A stretch of DNA of 64,000 nt, from contig JAEEGQ010000022.1 in NCBI GenBank assembly GCA_016280395.1, forward strand, positions 93,128-157,127, read 5' to 3'. This DNA comes from Lachnospiraceae bacterium. Lineage in GTDB: Bacteria > Bacillota > Clostridia > Lachnospirales > Lachnospiraceae. Below, piece after piece: positions 9,978 through 18,944 of the stretch (the stretch's first letter is position 1; each line of letters begins with the position of its first letter). Below the pieces are notes generated by a model, which saw only the letters and a program-made list of their open reading frames with translations, was not told the DNA's origin and did not search any database. The translations under genes and the position numbers were made by a program.

Positions 9978-11231
9978 ATGAGAAACAAAGGTTTAAGAGC
10001 AATAATGATATTTGCGGTGATCTTAGCGGCGGCATTTATGATGCGGCCGCTGAAGGTCTTTGCCGCAAGCGGAAAAGTGTATTTCAAGACGGATAAGACA
10101 GAGGTTGACGTAAACGAGGTGTTTACCGTATATCTGTGCCTTGAATCCGACACCCAGATAGGAGAGTTCTCCTGCTATATCCTCTATGATGAGAACAGGC
10201 TGGGCTTTTACAAGGGCGATAACTCGGTACAGGGCGACGACGGCTCCTTAAAGGTTTCCGTCCACAGCACCGAGACCGCAGCGGATTCAAAGCAGATACT
10301 CATGAAATTTGTGGCCAAGGCTACGGGAAACATTATTTTTTCGGCAACCGACGCTAAGATGTTTGATGTTGCGGGAATGCCCATCTCCCTTTTGGGCGAA
10401 GACCTGACGATCCAGATAAAAGCCGCTGAGGACGCGAATTCCGATGCGACGTTAAAGAGCCTCAGGATAAGCCCCGGGACACTGACACCGGCTTTTTCAC
10501 CCGATGTTTACGAATACAGGACCGAAGTTTCGGGCGCTACCGGAAGCATCTATGTAAGCGCGGTTGCAAACGACGAAAAGGCAAAGGTTGGGATATACGG
10601 GCATACGGCCATCTTCCCCGGCGAAAATACGGTGAGGATAATAGTGACTGCCGAAAACGGTTCCATGCAGGAATATTCGGTGGTCGTCGTAAGGGATAAT
10701 CCCGATGCGACGCCGACACCCACCGAAACACCTACCGAAGCACCAACTCCGACTCCGGAGCCTACCCCGACTCAGAGTATTTACCGCTGGCGCATCGAGA
10801 CTTATGATGAGGACGGAAGCTCCTTTATCGCAGGGACATTTAATTTTGAGATAATCGAGGACCCGAAGGGGTATGAGATACCGGCGGGTTTCGAAAAAAC
10901 AAAGCTCGTTATCGCGGGAAAGCAGGTTACGGTGTTTGCGCCGGATGCTTCCGCGGGAAGTGAGTTTGTGCTGCTCGTTTTAAGAAAAGACGGGCAGGAT
11001 GCGGCCGTTTACCGTTATGACAGGTCCGACGGAACACTGCAGCGCTTTGTTAAAGAAGACATAACCATCAGACGGACCGAGAATACGGTAAACGAAGAGG
11101 TTATAAAGCAGCTTAAAGAATATAAGGACGGGGTCACGGGACTCGGCCTTGCACTTGCACTTGTAGCCGGTCTGTGGCTTGTGACCGCTGTACTTCTCAT
11201 CTTTTTTATCAGAAAATCCAAAGAGGTCTAG
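9978..11231 (+). CDS. Membrane-anchored surface protein with cohesin-like and cadherin-like domains
   Basis: A 417-residue protein. A signal peptide covers about 1-29 (ending VFAAS). Residues 31-155 resemble a cohesin or Big-type beta-sandwich (YFKTDKTEVDVNEVFTVYL, with a YDENRL turn). A cadherin-like sandwich follows at about 160-250, then a TPT linker (255-275), a second unknown beta-rich domain (277-375), and one C-terminal transmembrane helix at about 388-411 followed by RKSKEV. The ATG at 9978 begins one base after the previous stop and lacks a strong ribosome site, so it is probably translationally coupled. A cohesin relationship would suggest protein-protein binding at the surface, but no dockerin is seen in the window. 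The function is unknown. Confidence 0.7.
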   Translation: MRNKGLRAIMIFAVILAAAFMMRPLKVFAASGKVYFKTDKTEVDVNEVFTVYLCLESDTQIGEFSCYILYDENRLGFYKGDNSVQGDDGSLKVSVHSTETAADSKQILMKFVAKATGNIIFSATDAKMFDVAGMPISLLGEDLTIQIKAAEDANSDATLKSLRISPGTLTPAFSPDVYEYRTEVSGATGSIYVSAVANDEKAKVGIYGHTAIFPGENTVRIIVTAENGSMQEYSVVVVRDNPDATPTPTETPTEAPTPTPEPTPTQSIYRWRIETYDEDGSSFIAGTFNFEIIEDPKGYEIPAGFEKTKLVIAGKQVTVFAPDASAGSEFVLLVLRKDGQDAAVYRYDRSDGTLQRFVKEDITIRRTENTVNEEVIKQLKEYKDGVTGLGLALALVAGLWLVTAVLLIFFIRKSKEV

Positions 11232-11234
11232 AAC

Positions 11235-13697
11235 ATGAAACTTAAACTGACAAAACAGGCAAAGCAGGCGATAGGGTTTGCTGAGTCGCTTGCAAAGGAG
11301 ATGCACCATACCTATGTCGGAACGGAGCATCTTCTCGGCGGGCTTGTGCTTGCGGAAGGCTTTGCGGGGAGAGTGCTCGAACAGAACGGTGTGGGGATCG
11401 AAAGGCTCAAGAGCATGATTGCCGAACTTATCTCCGAGGGTGTGAGCAAGGCTGCCGTTAAAGATGTTGAACACACTCCGAGACTCGACAAGGTGATCGA
11501 GGGGAGCGAACGTGAGGCCGAACGCTTCGGAAATACAGGTATCGGGACAGAGCATCTGCTTCTTTCGATGTTCCATGAACCCGACTGTGTGGCGGTAAGG
11601 CTGCTCAACACAATGAATATCGCCATACCGAAGATATACACGGAAGTCCTTACTTCCATGGGCATAGATGCGGAGGATATCCGCGACGAGGTGGGAGCAC
11701 TCCGCGGCGGGGCATCGCCCACACCCGCCCTTGACAAATATACAAAGGATCTTACCGGAATGGCCGAGGACGGGCTTCTGGACCCTGTCATCGGCAAGGA
11801 AGACAAGATAAAGCGCATGATGCAGGTGCTCTGCAGACGTACCAAGAACAACCCGTGCCTTGTGGGTGAACCGGGAGTCGGAAAGACCGCGATAGTTGAA
11901 TCCTTAGCACAGCGCATAGTTCTCGGGGATGTACCGGAGATCCTTCTTGACAAGCGCATATTAAGCCTTGAAATGTCCGGAATGGTTGCCGGGACAAAGT
12001 ACCGCGGCGAATTCGAGGAGCGTATCAAGCAGCTTATCGAAGAGGCAGAGAACGACGGCAGCGTGATCCTTTTCATAGATGAGCTCCATACCATAATCGG
12101 AGCCGGAAACGCAGAGGGAGCCCTTGATGCGTCAAATATCATGAAACCGGCGCTCGCAAGGGGCAGTCTTCAGGTTATAGGTGCAACGACACTTGAAGAG
12201 TACAGGAAGCATATCGAAAAGGATCCTGCGTTAGAGCGCAGGTTCCAGCCGATAACGGTTGAAGAGCCCGATGAAGAACAGACTATAGAGATCCTTAAAG
12301 GTATCAGGGGTGTATATGAAAAGCACCACGGGATAACCATTACGGATAGCGCCATAGAGGCTGCGGCAAAGCTTTCGGGCAGATATATCAACGACAGGTT
12401 CCTGCCCGACAAGGCCATAGACCTGATAGACGAAGCATCGGCAGCGGTCAAGCTGAACAACTTCACCGTTCCGAAGGATATACGTGCGCTTGCCGACGAA
12501 GACCTGCTCCTTAACAGGGATATAGATGAGGCTCTTTCCGCCGGAGATATGGATAAGGCTTCAAAGCTGAGCAGGAAGCTGCGCAGAAACGAAAAGAAGC
12601 TCGAAGATTTAAAAGAAGCCCGTAAAAATGATGTGTCCGGGCAGAAGAGCAGCATAACCGACAGCGATATCGCCGATGTTGTGGCGAGGATCACCGGGGT
12701 GCCGGTAACAAAGCTTACAAGGACGGAAGCGGAAAAGCTCATGAACCTTGAAAGTGAGCTCCATAAGCGCGTTATAGGGCAGGATGAGGCCGTGACCGCG
12801 GTATCAAAAGCCATAAGACGGGGCAGGGCGGGGTTAAAAGACCCTAAACGTCCTGTGGGCTCTTTCCTGTTCCTCGGACCTACGGGAGTAGGCAAGACCG
12901 AGCTTTCAAAGGCTCTTGCGGAGGCCCTGTTTGGCGACGAGAATTCCGTTATCCGCGTGGATATGTCGGAATATATGGAAAAGCACAGCGTATCGAAGCT
13001 TATCGGTTCGCCGCCCGGATATGTTGGATATGACGAAGGCGGGCAGCTTTCCGAAAAGATCCGCAGGAAGCCTTACAGCGTACTGCTCTTTGATGAGGTG
13101 GAGAAGGCGCATCCGGATGTGTTCAACATCCTCCTGCAGGTGCTTGATGACGGACATATAACAGATGCCCAGGGACGCAAGGTAAGCTTCAAGAATTCCA
13201 TCATCATAATGACGTCAAATGCCGGTGCCCAGTCCATAATCGAGCCCAAGAAGCTCGGCTTTGGCGCCGCAGATGACGAAAAGGCCGATTACAAGCGCAT
13301 GAAAGACGGCGTCATGGAAGAAGTAAGGCGTATATTCAAGCCCGAATTCATAAACAGGATCGACGAGATAATCGTATTCAGGCAGCTTTCAAAGGAGAAC
13401 CTCTCGGATATCGTAAGGCTCCTTCTGAACGAATTAAAGAAGCGCTGCGCATCACAGATGCAGATAAAACTGAATTATGACGACAAGGCGGTGGCGCTGC
13501 TCCTTGAGCAGGGTTCGGATGTAAAGTACGGCGCAAGACCCTTAAGACGAGCCATCCAGACAAAGGTAGAGGACGAGATTGCGGAGAGGATCCTGAACGG
13601 CACCGCGCCTTCGGGCTGCACGATATCTCTTTCTGCTGCCGAAAAAGAGCTTGTTTTCAGGGTACGCAGGCCGTCTCAAAAAAAGATGGAAAAGTAG
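11235..13697 (+). CDS. clpC: ClpC, ATP-dependent Clp protease ATP-binding subunit
   Basis: An 820-residue Hsp100 unfoldase that feeds proteins to ClpP. An N-terminal double Clp repeat covers about 1-145. AAA module 1 has Walker A GEPGVGKTA at 211-219. The middle region carries a UVR-like helix (DEALSAGDMDKASKLSRKLR, about 435-455) typical of ClpC. AAA module 2 has Walker A GPTGVGKTE at 548-556. A C-terminal D2-small domain follows. It starts 3 bases after the previous stop and is followed by radA, a common Firmicutes association. The usual ctsR-mcsA-mcsB genes are missing upstream, where a cell-wall protein pair sits instead. Confidence 0.95.
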   Translation: MKLKLTKQAKQAIGFAESLAKEMHHTYVGTEHLLGGLVLAEGFAGRVLEQNGVGIERLKSMIAELISEGVSKAAVKDVEHTPRLDKVIEGSEREAERFGNTGIGTEHLLLSMFHEPDCVAVRLLNTMNIAIPKIYTEVLTSMGIDAEDIRDEVGALRGGASPTPALDKYTKDLTGMAEDGLLDPVIGKEDKIKRMMQVLCRRTKNNPCLVGEPGVGKTAIVESLAQRIVLGDVPEILLDKRILSLEMSGMVAGTKYRGEFEERIKQLIEEAENDGSVILFIDELHTIIGAGNAEGALDASNIMKPALARGSLQVIGATTLEEYRKHIEKDPALERRFQPITVEEPDEEQTIEILKGIRGVYEKHHGITITDSAIEAAAKLSGRYINDRFLPDKAIDLIDEASAAVKLNNFTVPKDIRALADEDLLLNRDIDEALSAGDMDKASKLSRKLRRNEKKLEDLKEARKNDVSGQKSSITDSDIADVVARITGVPVTKLTRTEAEKLMNLESELHKRVIGQDEAVTAVSKAIRRGRAGLKDPKRPVGSFLFLGPTGVGKTELSKALAEALFGDENSVIRVDMSEYMEKHSVSKLIGSPPGYVGYDEGGQLSEKIRRKPYSVLLFDEVEKAHPDVFNILLQVLDDGHITDAQGRKVSFKNSIIIMTSNAGAQSIIEPKKLGFGAADDEKADYKRMKDGVMEEVRRIFKPEFINRIDEIIVFRQLSKENLSDIVRLLLNELKKRCASQMQIKLNYDDKAVALLLEQGSDVKYGARPLRRAIQTKVEDEIAERILNGTAPSGCTISLSAAEKELVFRVRRPSQKKMEK

Positions 13698-13793
13698 AAG
13701 CTTTTATGGTACAATTCAATCGGAGGCGTATGTTCCGATACGCCCCGAACACAACTAACTGCCTCGCAGAGAATGCCGGCTGAAAGGAATATC

Positions 13794-14201
13794 ATGGAAG
13801 ACAACATTATTCGTGTTGATGAAGACGGAACGTTAAGCTTCGGCGATTATACACTTCCGGAGAAAAAGAAAGTTTCCGACTACGAAGTTGACGGCGACTA
13901 TTACAAGATCAAGACATTCTATGAGATGACAAAGCTTGAAAAGAATGAGGGTTTTATTTATGAATCGGTGCCCGGCACCAATGTTTCGAAATTCAGTGCC
14001 GACATGAACGGAATGTCATTTACCGTATCGGGCACGGAAACGGCGCAGCTTACACTCGGTCTTACAGAGAACGAGGAATATGAAGTGCTTATAGATGATG
14101 TAAACGTCGGAAGGATGACGACAAATATCAGCGGAAAGCTCAGTGTCAGCGTTGAGCTTGAAAAGGACAGACCTGTGGAGGTTAAGATAATAAGACGCTG
14201 A
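13794..14201 (+). CDS. Conserved small hypothetical protein between clpC and radA
   Basis: A 135-residue cytoplasmic protein with no signal peptide and no recognised catalytic motif. It is acidic and beta-rich, beginning MEDNIIRVDEDGTLSFGDYT and ending in a basic VKIIRR. The ATG at 13794 is preceded by AAAGGA at 13783-13788. An in-frame ATG at 13773 has no site. A dyad (GGCGTAT at 13725-13731 with ATACGCC at 13738-13744) and a possible -10 TACAAT at 13711 lie in the 96-base spacer after clpC, so it may have its own promoter. It lies 19 bases before radA and is probably cotranscribed with it. The function is not known to me. Confidence 0.7.
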   Translation: MEDNIIRVDEDGTLSFGDYTLPEKKKVSDYEVDGDYYKIKTFYEMTKLEKNEGFIYESVPGTNVSKFSADMNGMSFTVSGTETAQLTLGLTENEEYEVLIDDVNVGRMTTNISGKLSVSVELEKDRPVEVKIIRR

Positions 14202-14220
14202 TGGATCTTGGGGAGATTCA

Positions 14221-15576
14221 ATGAAGGGGAAGACAGTATTTTTCTGCACCGAGTGCGGTAATGAGACCGCCAAGTGGCAGGGCAGATGTCCTGCGTGCGG
14301 GGCATGGAATACTTTATCTGAGGAGCCGGCAGCGGGAAAGAGCACCGGTTCAAAGTCGAGTCACAATGTCACACCTGTAGCTTTATCGCAGGTTTCCTTC
14401 ACATCCGAAGAACGAATCTTAACGGGAATCCACGAATTTGACCGCGTCCTTGGCGGGGGAATAGTCGTGGGTTCTCTGGTTTTGGTCGGAGGAGATCCGG
14501 GAATAGGCAAATCGACGCTGCTCCTGCAGGTTTGCAGGGAGCTTTCGGATAAAAAGAGTATTCTTTATGTTTCCGGCGAGGAGTCCGCAAGACAGATAAA
14601 GATGCGGGCCGACAGGCTCGGGAATTTTTCCGACGGAGTAAAGCTCCTTTCGGAAACAAGCCTTGATGCGGTGGAAGATGCGCTAAGGCAGTTTACACCG
14701 GACATCATGATAATCGATTCCATACAGACCATGAGCAGGGACGACATCTCGTCCGCTCCGGGAAGCGTGAGCCAGGTCAGGGAAAGCACCAACACACTGC
14801 TCCATATTGCAAAAGACAGGAACATCACGGTGTTTATCGTGGGCCATGTCACTAAGGACGGACAGGTGGCGGGACCGAGGATGCTCGAGCATATGGTCGA
14901 TACGGTCCTTTATTTTGAGGGAGAACAATCCGCAAATTACAGGATCCTTCGTGCCGTCAAGAACAGGTTCGGCTCAACCGATGAGATCGGTGTGTTTGAG
15001 ATGAAAACGGACGGGCTGAGGGAAGTTGCCAACCCGTCGGAATATATGCTGCAGGGAAGACCGCTCGGAGAGCCGGGGTCTGTTGTTGCGCCTGCGGTCG
15101 AGGGCAGCAGGGCGATCCTTGTGGAGATACAGGCGCTTGTCTGCAAGTCCAGCTTCCAGATACCGCGAAGGACCGCTGCGGGAGCGGATTACAACAGGAT
15201 GAACCTGCTTATGGCAGTGCTTGAAAAGAGGCTGGGAACGGAGCTTGCCTGGTGCGACGCCTATCTGAACGTGGCAGGCGGCATGAGGGTTACGGAGCCG
15301 GCGCTCGATCTTTGCATCGTCACGGCGATCCTCTCAAGCTTCAGGAACAAAGCATTGAACGAGAAGACGGTGTGCTTCGGCGAGGTGGGCCTTACAGGTG
15401 AGATAAGAGGCGTGAATTATGCCGCGCAGCGCATCCGCGAAGCGGAAAAGCTTGGGTTTGAAAGGTGTATAATGCCTGCAGTCCAGGTAAAGGAGCTTGC
15501 AAAAGAGCATCCCAATATAGAGCTTATAGGAGTAAGCAGCGTTAAAGACCTTAACGCGATAATATCAAAGTCATGA
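14221..15576 (+). CDS. radA: RadA DNA repair / branch-migration ATPase
   Basis: A 451-residue RadA (Sms). A C4 zinc finger (C9, C12, C23, C26) is followed by a RecA-like core with Walker A GGDPGIGKST at 90-99, the RadA-specific KNRFG motif near 250, and a Lon-protease-like C-terminal domain from about 280. It acts in recombination intermediates and DNA repair. The length matches the family. The ATG follows a GGGGAG site. Its stop TGA overlaps the ATG of the next gene (15573), implying coupled translation with a membrane propeller protein. Confidence 0.96.
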   Translation: MKGKTVFFCTECGNETAKWQGRCPACGAWNTLSEEPAAGKSTGSKSSHNVTPVALSQVSFTSEERILTGIHEFDRVLGGGIVVGSLVLVGGDPGIGKSTLLLQVCRELSDKKSILYVSGEESARQIKMRADRLGNFSDGVKLLSETSLDAVEDALRQFTPDIMIIDSIQTMSRDDISSAPGSVSQVRESTNTLLHIAKDRNITVFIVGHVTKDGQVAGPRMLEHMVDTVLYFEGEQSANYRILRAVKNRFGSTDEIGVFEMKTDGLREVANPSEYMLQGRPLGEPGSVVAPAVEGSRAILVEIQALVCKSSFQIPRRTAAGADYNRMNLLMAVLEKRLGTELAWCDAYLNVAGGMRVTEPALDLCIVTAILSSFRNKALNEKTVCFGEVGLTGEIRGVNYAAQRIREAEKLGFERCIMPAVQVKELAKEHPNIELIGVSSVKDLNAIISKS

Positions 15577-17345
15577 ATATAACCGAAGAACAGGAAATCA
15601 AAATAACCAGGATATTAAAGATCGCTTCAGTGGTGCTTGCCGCCGTGCTGGTACTGATCCTTTGCGGAACCTTTGTCCTGCTCGTAAAGGTAAAGGGTAA
15701 TTTCAGCTATGTGTATAATTACATGGTAAAGACCGAGGGCGGGAAAAGTGTCGAAAAGAACCCGAACGGAGCGGCTTATGCCGATTCTCCGGCGCCTTTT
15801 TCGCTGCCGGGGACCGCACCGTTTGCGTTCCTAAAGAGGACAGAGATACTTGAAAACGGCGCAAAGACCGATGTTTTCAACAGGGCCGAAAGGATCGTCT
15901 TTACCGAGGATTATCTTAAGGATTTTACCGCTTTTAACGGGATCATAACCTTCAGGGGCAATTATTCAAGATCAAAGAGTTCCTACGGAACGGTCTCGCT
16001 TAAATCCAACACTATTTCAAAGGACTACTGGACTTATAAGACCGGAAAAGTGTTAAAGAGCGACGGTGTGAACTTCTGGTCCGGCAACGGCTGGACGGGA
16101 CAGCCCCTCGCAGTGCAGTGGGATCAGGGCACAAAGGCAGTCATGAACCTTTATCCCGAAGCTAAAGCAAAGAGCGGTCTTGTTGAAGTCATTTATCCCG
16201 GAATGGACGGAATGATCCATTTTCTTGATATGGAAACGGGAAAAGAGACAAGGGATGCAATAAATGTCGGAATGACCTTTAAGGGAACATGCTCACTGCA
16301 TCCGTATTATCCGCTGCTTGTGTGCGGTTCCGGAGATTCCGCACCCGGTCTTTTCGGTGAGCAGGTAAGCGCCAGGGTATTCATCTACAGTCTTCTCGAC
16401 GGAAAGAAGCTGTACGAGTTCGGTGCAAATGACAACTTTGCGCCGCGCATATGGCATGCGTATGACAGTTCCGCCATTTTCTCGGCAGAGACCGATACCC
16501 TGATAGCACCGGGCGAGAACGGTGTCATTTACACGATAAAGCTCAATTCGGTCTATGACCCGGCAAACGGCATCTTGAGCGTGGATCCGGAGCAGCCGGT
16601 TGAATATACCTACTATTCAGAGGCATCGGAAAAACGCATTTATCAGGGCGAAGGCGGGTACGGCTCTGAGGCGAGCGCCGTGGTATGGGAGAATTACCTG
16701 TTCCTTGGCGATAACGGCGGTATATTCTACTGTCTTGACCTTAACACACTCACGCCTGTCTGGGTGCAGGATCTGTATGAGGACATCAACTCAAGTCCTG
16801 TTTTTGAAGTTACGGAAACAGGCGAGAAGTACATATATGTCGGCACGACTCTCAAATACCACACAGACGGACATCATCTCGGTGAGGCCTGCATCTACAA
16901 GATCAACGCCATGACGGGTGACATCGTCTGGAAGAAGCCTTACGAAGTGCATACCGTGCTCGGTCTTGCCGGGGGCATTCTTTCTACCGGCACGAGCGGC
17001 GAGGGTAAATATTCGGATTATATTTATTATGCGGTATCAAAGGTGCCTTCGGTGGATACGGCTTATATCGTTGCGATAAGCAAGAAGACCGGCGAGGAAT
17101 ACTGGCGTACGGAGCTCAAATGCGATGCATGGAGCTCGGGAGCGCTTCTGTATGATACGGACGGTTCGGCAAAGTACGTACAGTGCTGCGGCAACGGCGA
17201 TATCCTGCTTATGGATGCGAAGACCGGAAAGATACTCGCGTCAAAGAATTTCGGGTCAAATATCGAAGCCACTCCGGTGGTCTTTGACAACCGTCTTGCG
17301 GTAGGACTACGAAGCGAATATATACTCGGTATCAAGTTTGAATGA
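15573..17345 (+). CDS. Membrane-anchored PQQ-type beta-propeller protein
   Basis: A 590-residue protein with one N-terminal transmembrane helix (about 16-38) and a large extracytoplasmic part. From about residue 150 it has repeated propeller strands with xxxTGKxxW-type turns: DMETGKETRD, LDLNTLTPVW, INAMTGDIVW, ISKKTGEEYW and MDAKTGKILA. These are typical of PQQ/BamB-like repeats, but no cofactor-site claim can be made. It overlaps the radA stop by 4 bases and precedes a solute-binding-like gene by 13 bases. The set of propeller, binding protein and permease looks like one transcription unit. A sensing or scaffold role at the membrane surface is inference. Confidence 0.75.
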   Translation: MNITEEQEIKITRILKIASVVLAAVLVLILCGTFVLLVKVKGNFSYVYNYMVKTEGGKSVEKNPNGAAYADSPAPFSLPGTAPFAFLKRTEILENGAKTDVFNRAERIVFTEDYLKDFTAFNGIITFRGNYSRSKSSYGTVSLKSNTISKDYWTYKTGKVLKSDGVNFWSGNGWTGQPLAVQWDQGTKAVMNLYPEAKAKSGLVEVIYPGMDGMIHFLDMETGKETRDAINVGMTFKGTCSLHPYYPLLVCGSGDSAPGLFGEQVSARVFIYSLLDGKKLYEFGANDNFAPRIWHAYDSSAIFSAETDTLIAPGENGVIYTIKLNSVYDPANGILSVDPEQPVEYTYYSEASEKRIYQGEGGYGSEASAVVWENYLFLGDNGGIFYCLDLNTLTPVWVQDLYEDINSSPVFEVTETGEKYIYVGTTLKYHTDGHHLGEACIYKINAMTGDIVWKKPYEVHTVLGLAGGILSTGTSGEGKYSDYIYYAVSKVPSVDTAYIVAISKKTGEEYWRTELKCDAWSSGALLYDTDGSAKYVQCCGNGDILLMDAKTGKILASKNFGSNIEATPVVFDNRLAVGLRSEYILGIKFE

Positions 17346-17358
17346 GGCGTGAAAGATA

Positions 17359-18198
17359 ATGATAGATAACAGACGAAAATGGATAACGATAGCCGTCTTT
17401 GCCGGGATACTATTGGTGTTGACAATGTTTGGCGCTTTTGCTGTGCCCAAACAGTCCGCCTTTGTGTATGAGCAGCCGGAACAGCTTGCAAAAGCCGGGA
17501 TCGGCGGTGTAAAGACAAAGATGCCAAAGGCTTCGGCGCAGATATTCTTAAAGAGCTATTTTGGCGTAAACTTCACGAAATACACAGAATTCAAGGACTT
17601 CAGGACAGCGCTTGCAGCCCTGCGTAACCGCAGGGTATCCGCAATATGGGTTTCCGATGTTACGGCCGAGTATCTTTGCAGGGAAGGCGGTTACAGGGCA
17701 CTGTCTGCTCCGGAGACACCGGGAAAGGGCGAGAACAGGCTTGAGTTCGGGTTTGCCTTCAGGAGCTGTGATGTTGCCCTTAAGGACAAAACGAACGAGA
17801 TGCTCGAAAAGTTCAGGAACAACGGCATAACCCAAAGACTTTACGAATATTTTGTCAACGGGGCAAAGAATGACAGTCTGTGCGGGCTTTCCGGCAAGGG
17901 AAGGAAGCTCCGGTTCGGCATTACCGGAACCGTTGAACCTCTTGAAATTATCGATGAAAAGGGCAATTTCTCCGGAATGGCGGTAGAGCTTGCAAAGTAT
18001 CTTGCAGCTTATGTCGACATGAAGGTGGAGTTTGTAAGGGTTGACAACGATACAGCCTTTTCAATGCTCATGGCCGGAAAGATCGATGTTCTGGCCTGCT
18101 ACGGAACCAGCGAGAACCATTCGGCAGAGGTGCCGGAATACATTATGTCCGACGGTTACTGCGGAATGAAGGAATACCGTCTTCTTGTAAATAAATAA
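17359..18198 (+). CDS. Solute-binding-like protein with swapped lobe order (SBP_bac_3 type)
   Basis: A 279-residue membrane-anchored protein with a hydrophobic segment at about 10-31. Residues about 40-170 match the second half of an amino-acid-type periplasmic binding protein: a GGVK strand, the ALAALRNRRVSAIWVSD hinge-return segment, and LEKFRNNGITQRLYEYF resembling the family C-terminus. Residues about 178-279 match the first half: KLRFGITGTVEPLEIIDEKG, FSGMAVELAKYL, AFSMLMAGKIDVLACYG and YRLLVNK. In the usual family these halves occur in the opposite order, so this is a circular permutation or a fusion of half-domains. A permease-like gene follows after 28 bases. The ligand is unknown. 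Confidence 0.72.
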   Translation: MIDNRRKWITIAVFAGILLVLTMFGAFAVPKQSAFVYEQPEQLAKAGIGGVKTKMPKASAQIFLKSYFGVNFTKYTEFKDFRTALAALRNRRVSAIWVSDVTAEYLCREGGYRALSAPETPGKGENRLEFGFAFRSCDVALKDKTNEMLEKFRNNGITQRLYEYFVNGAKNDSLCGLSGKGRKLRFGITGTVEPLEIIDEKGNFSGMAVELAKYLAAYVDMKVEFVRVDNDTAFSMLMAGKIDVLACYGTSENHSAEVPEYIMSDGYCGMKEYRLLVNK

Positions 18199-18226
18199 AT
18201 GCCGGCAGACAGCCGGGGGAATCAGG

Positions 18227-18886
18227 GTGATCATGTCTAATCTGTTTAATGCGATCAAAAGCAATCTTATTGCCGGAGGGGCTTACAGCCTTATCATCAA
18301 GGCGATCATATCGACGCTTGTACTTACTGTCCTCGCACTTATCATAGCAGCCGCTGTAGGAGCTGTCTTAAGCTATTTTATGTGTTATGAGGTCAAATAT
18401 GTTTCCGCTGTTGCGGTATCCTTAAGCTTCCTGTTCAGGAGCACACCGGTGCTGCTGCTTATGCTGTTCTTAAATTTCGGACCTTTCGGTTCGACGCATA
18501 TGCCGGCTCTTCTTACGGCGGCATTTGCCATAGGTCTTTATGGCGGCGGGCATATCTCCGAGGTAGTAATGAAGGCTGTCAGGGAACATGAGGATTTTGC
18601 GGACAAAGAGATCCGCAGACGCTTAAGGAAGGCATTTTTTACGGCTGCGTTCCCGGAGGGCTGCATCCGTTCAAAATTCCAGCTGAAAAGGCTTGTCATC
18701 CAGCTGTTCCAGTGGACGACCGTCGCAGGTTACATAGGTGTTAACGAGCTCACCCAGGTTATGCAGGACATCGGAAACCGCACCATGTATCCTTTCTTCT
18801 CGATAGGCTTCTCGATCCTGGTTTACCTTTGCATGACGGTTGTGCTCGAGATAGTTTATAATCTTGTGGAAAAGAAGATCAAATAA
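18227..18886 (+). CDS. Amino-acid-ABC-type permease with an altered EAA loop
   Basis: A 219-residue inner-membrane protein with about five transmembrane helices, related to His/Glu-type ABC permeases: an N-terminal [17 protein letters not shown] helix, [20 protein letters not shown], the [15 protein letters not shown] segment and [15 protein letters not shown]. The cytoplasmic loop that normally carries the EAA--G ATPase-contact motif reads [19 protein letters not shown], lacking the invariant glycine. No ATPase gene is nearby. GTG at 18227 has GGGGGA at 18215-18220 at good spacing; an ATG at 18233 is an alternative start. It may work with the lobe-swapped binding protein upstream, with a shared ATPase or without one. 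Confidence 0.72.
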   Translation: MIMSNLFNAIKSNLIAGGAYSLIIKAIISTLVLTVLALIIAAAVGAVLSYFMCYEVKYVSAVAVSLSFLFRSTPVLLLMLFLNFGPFGSTHMPALLTAAFAIGLYGGGHISEVVMKAVREHEDFADKEIRRRLRKAFFTAAFPEGCIRSKFQLKRLVIQLFQWTTVAGYIGVNELTQVMQDIGNRTMYPFFSIGFSILVYLCMTVVLEIVYNLVEKKIK

Positions 18887-18944
18887 CATAAAAAATCAAG
18901 ATGCCGGGACGGGAGAGGCGGACCGGCAGGAAAGGGTTTACGGT

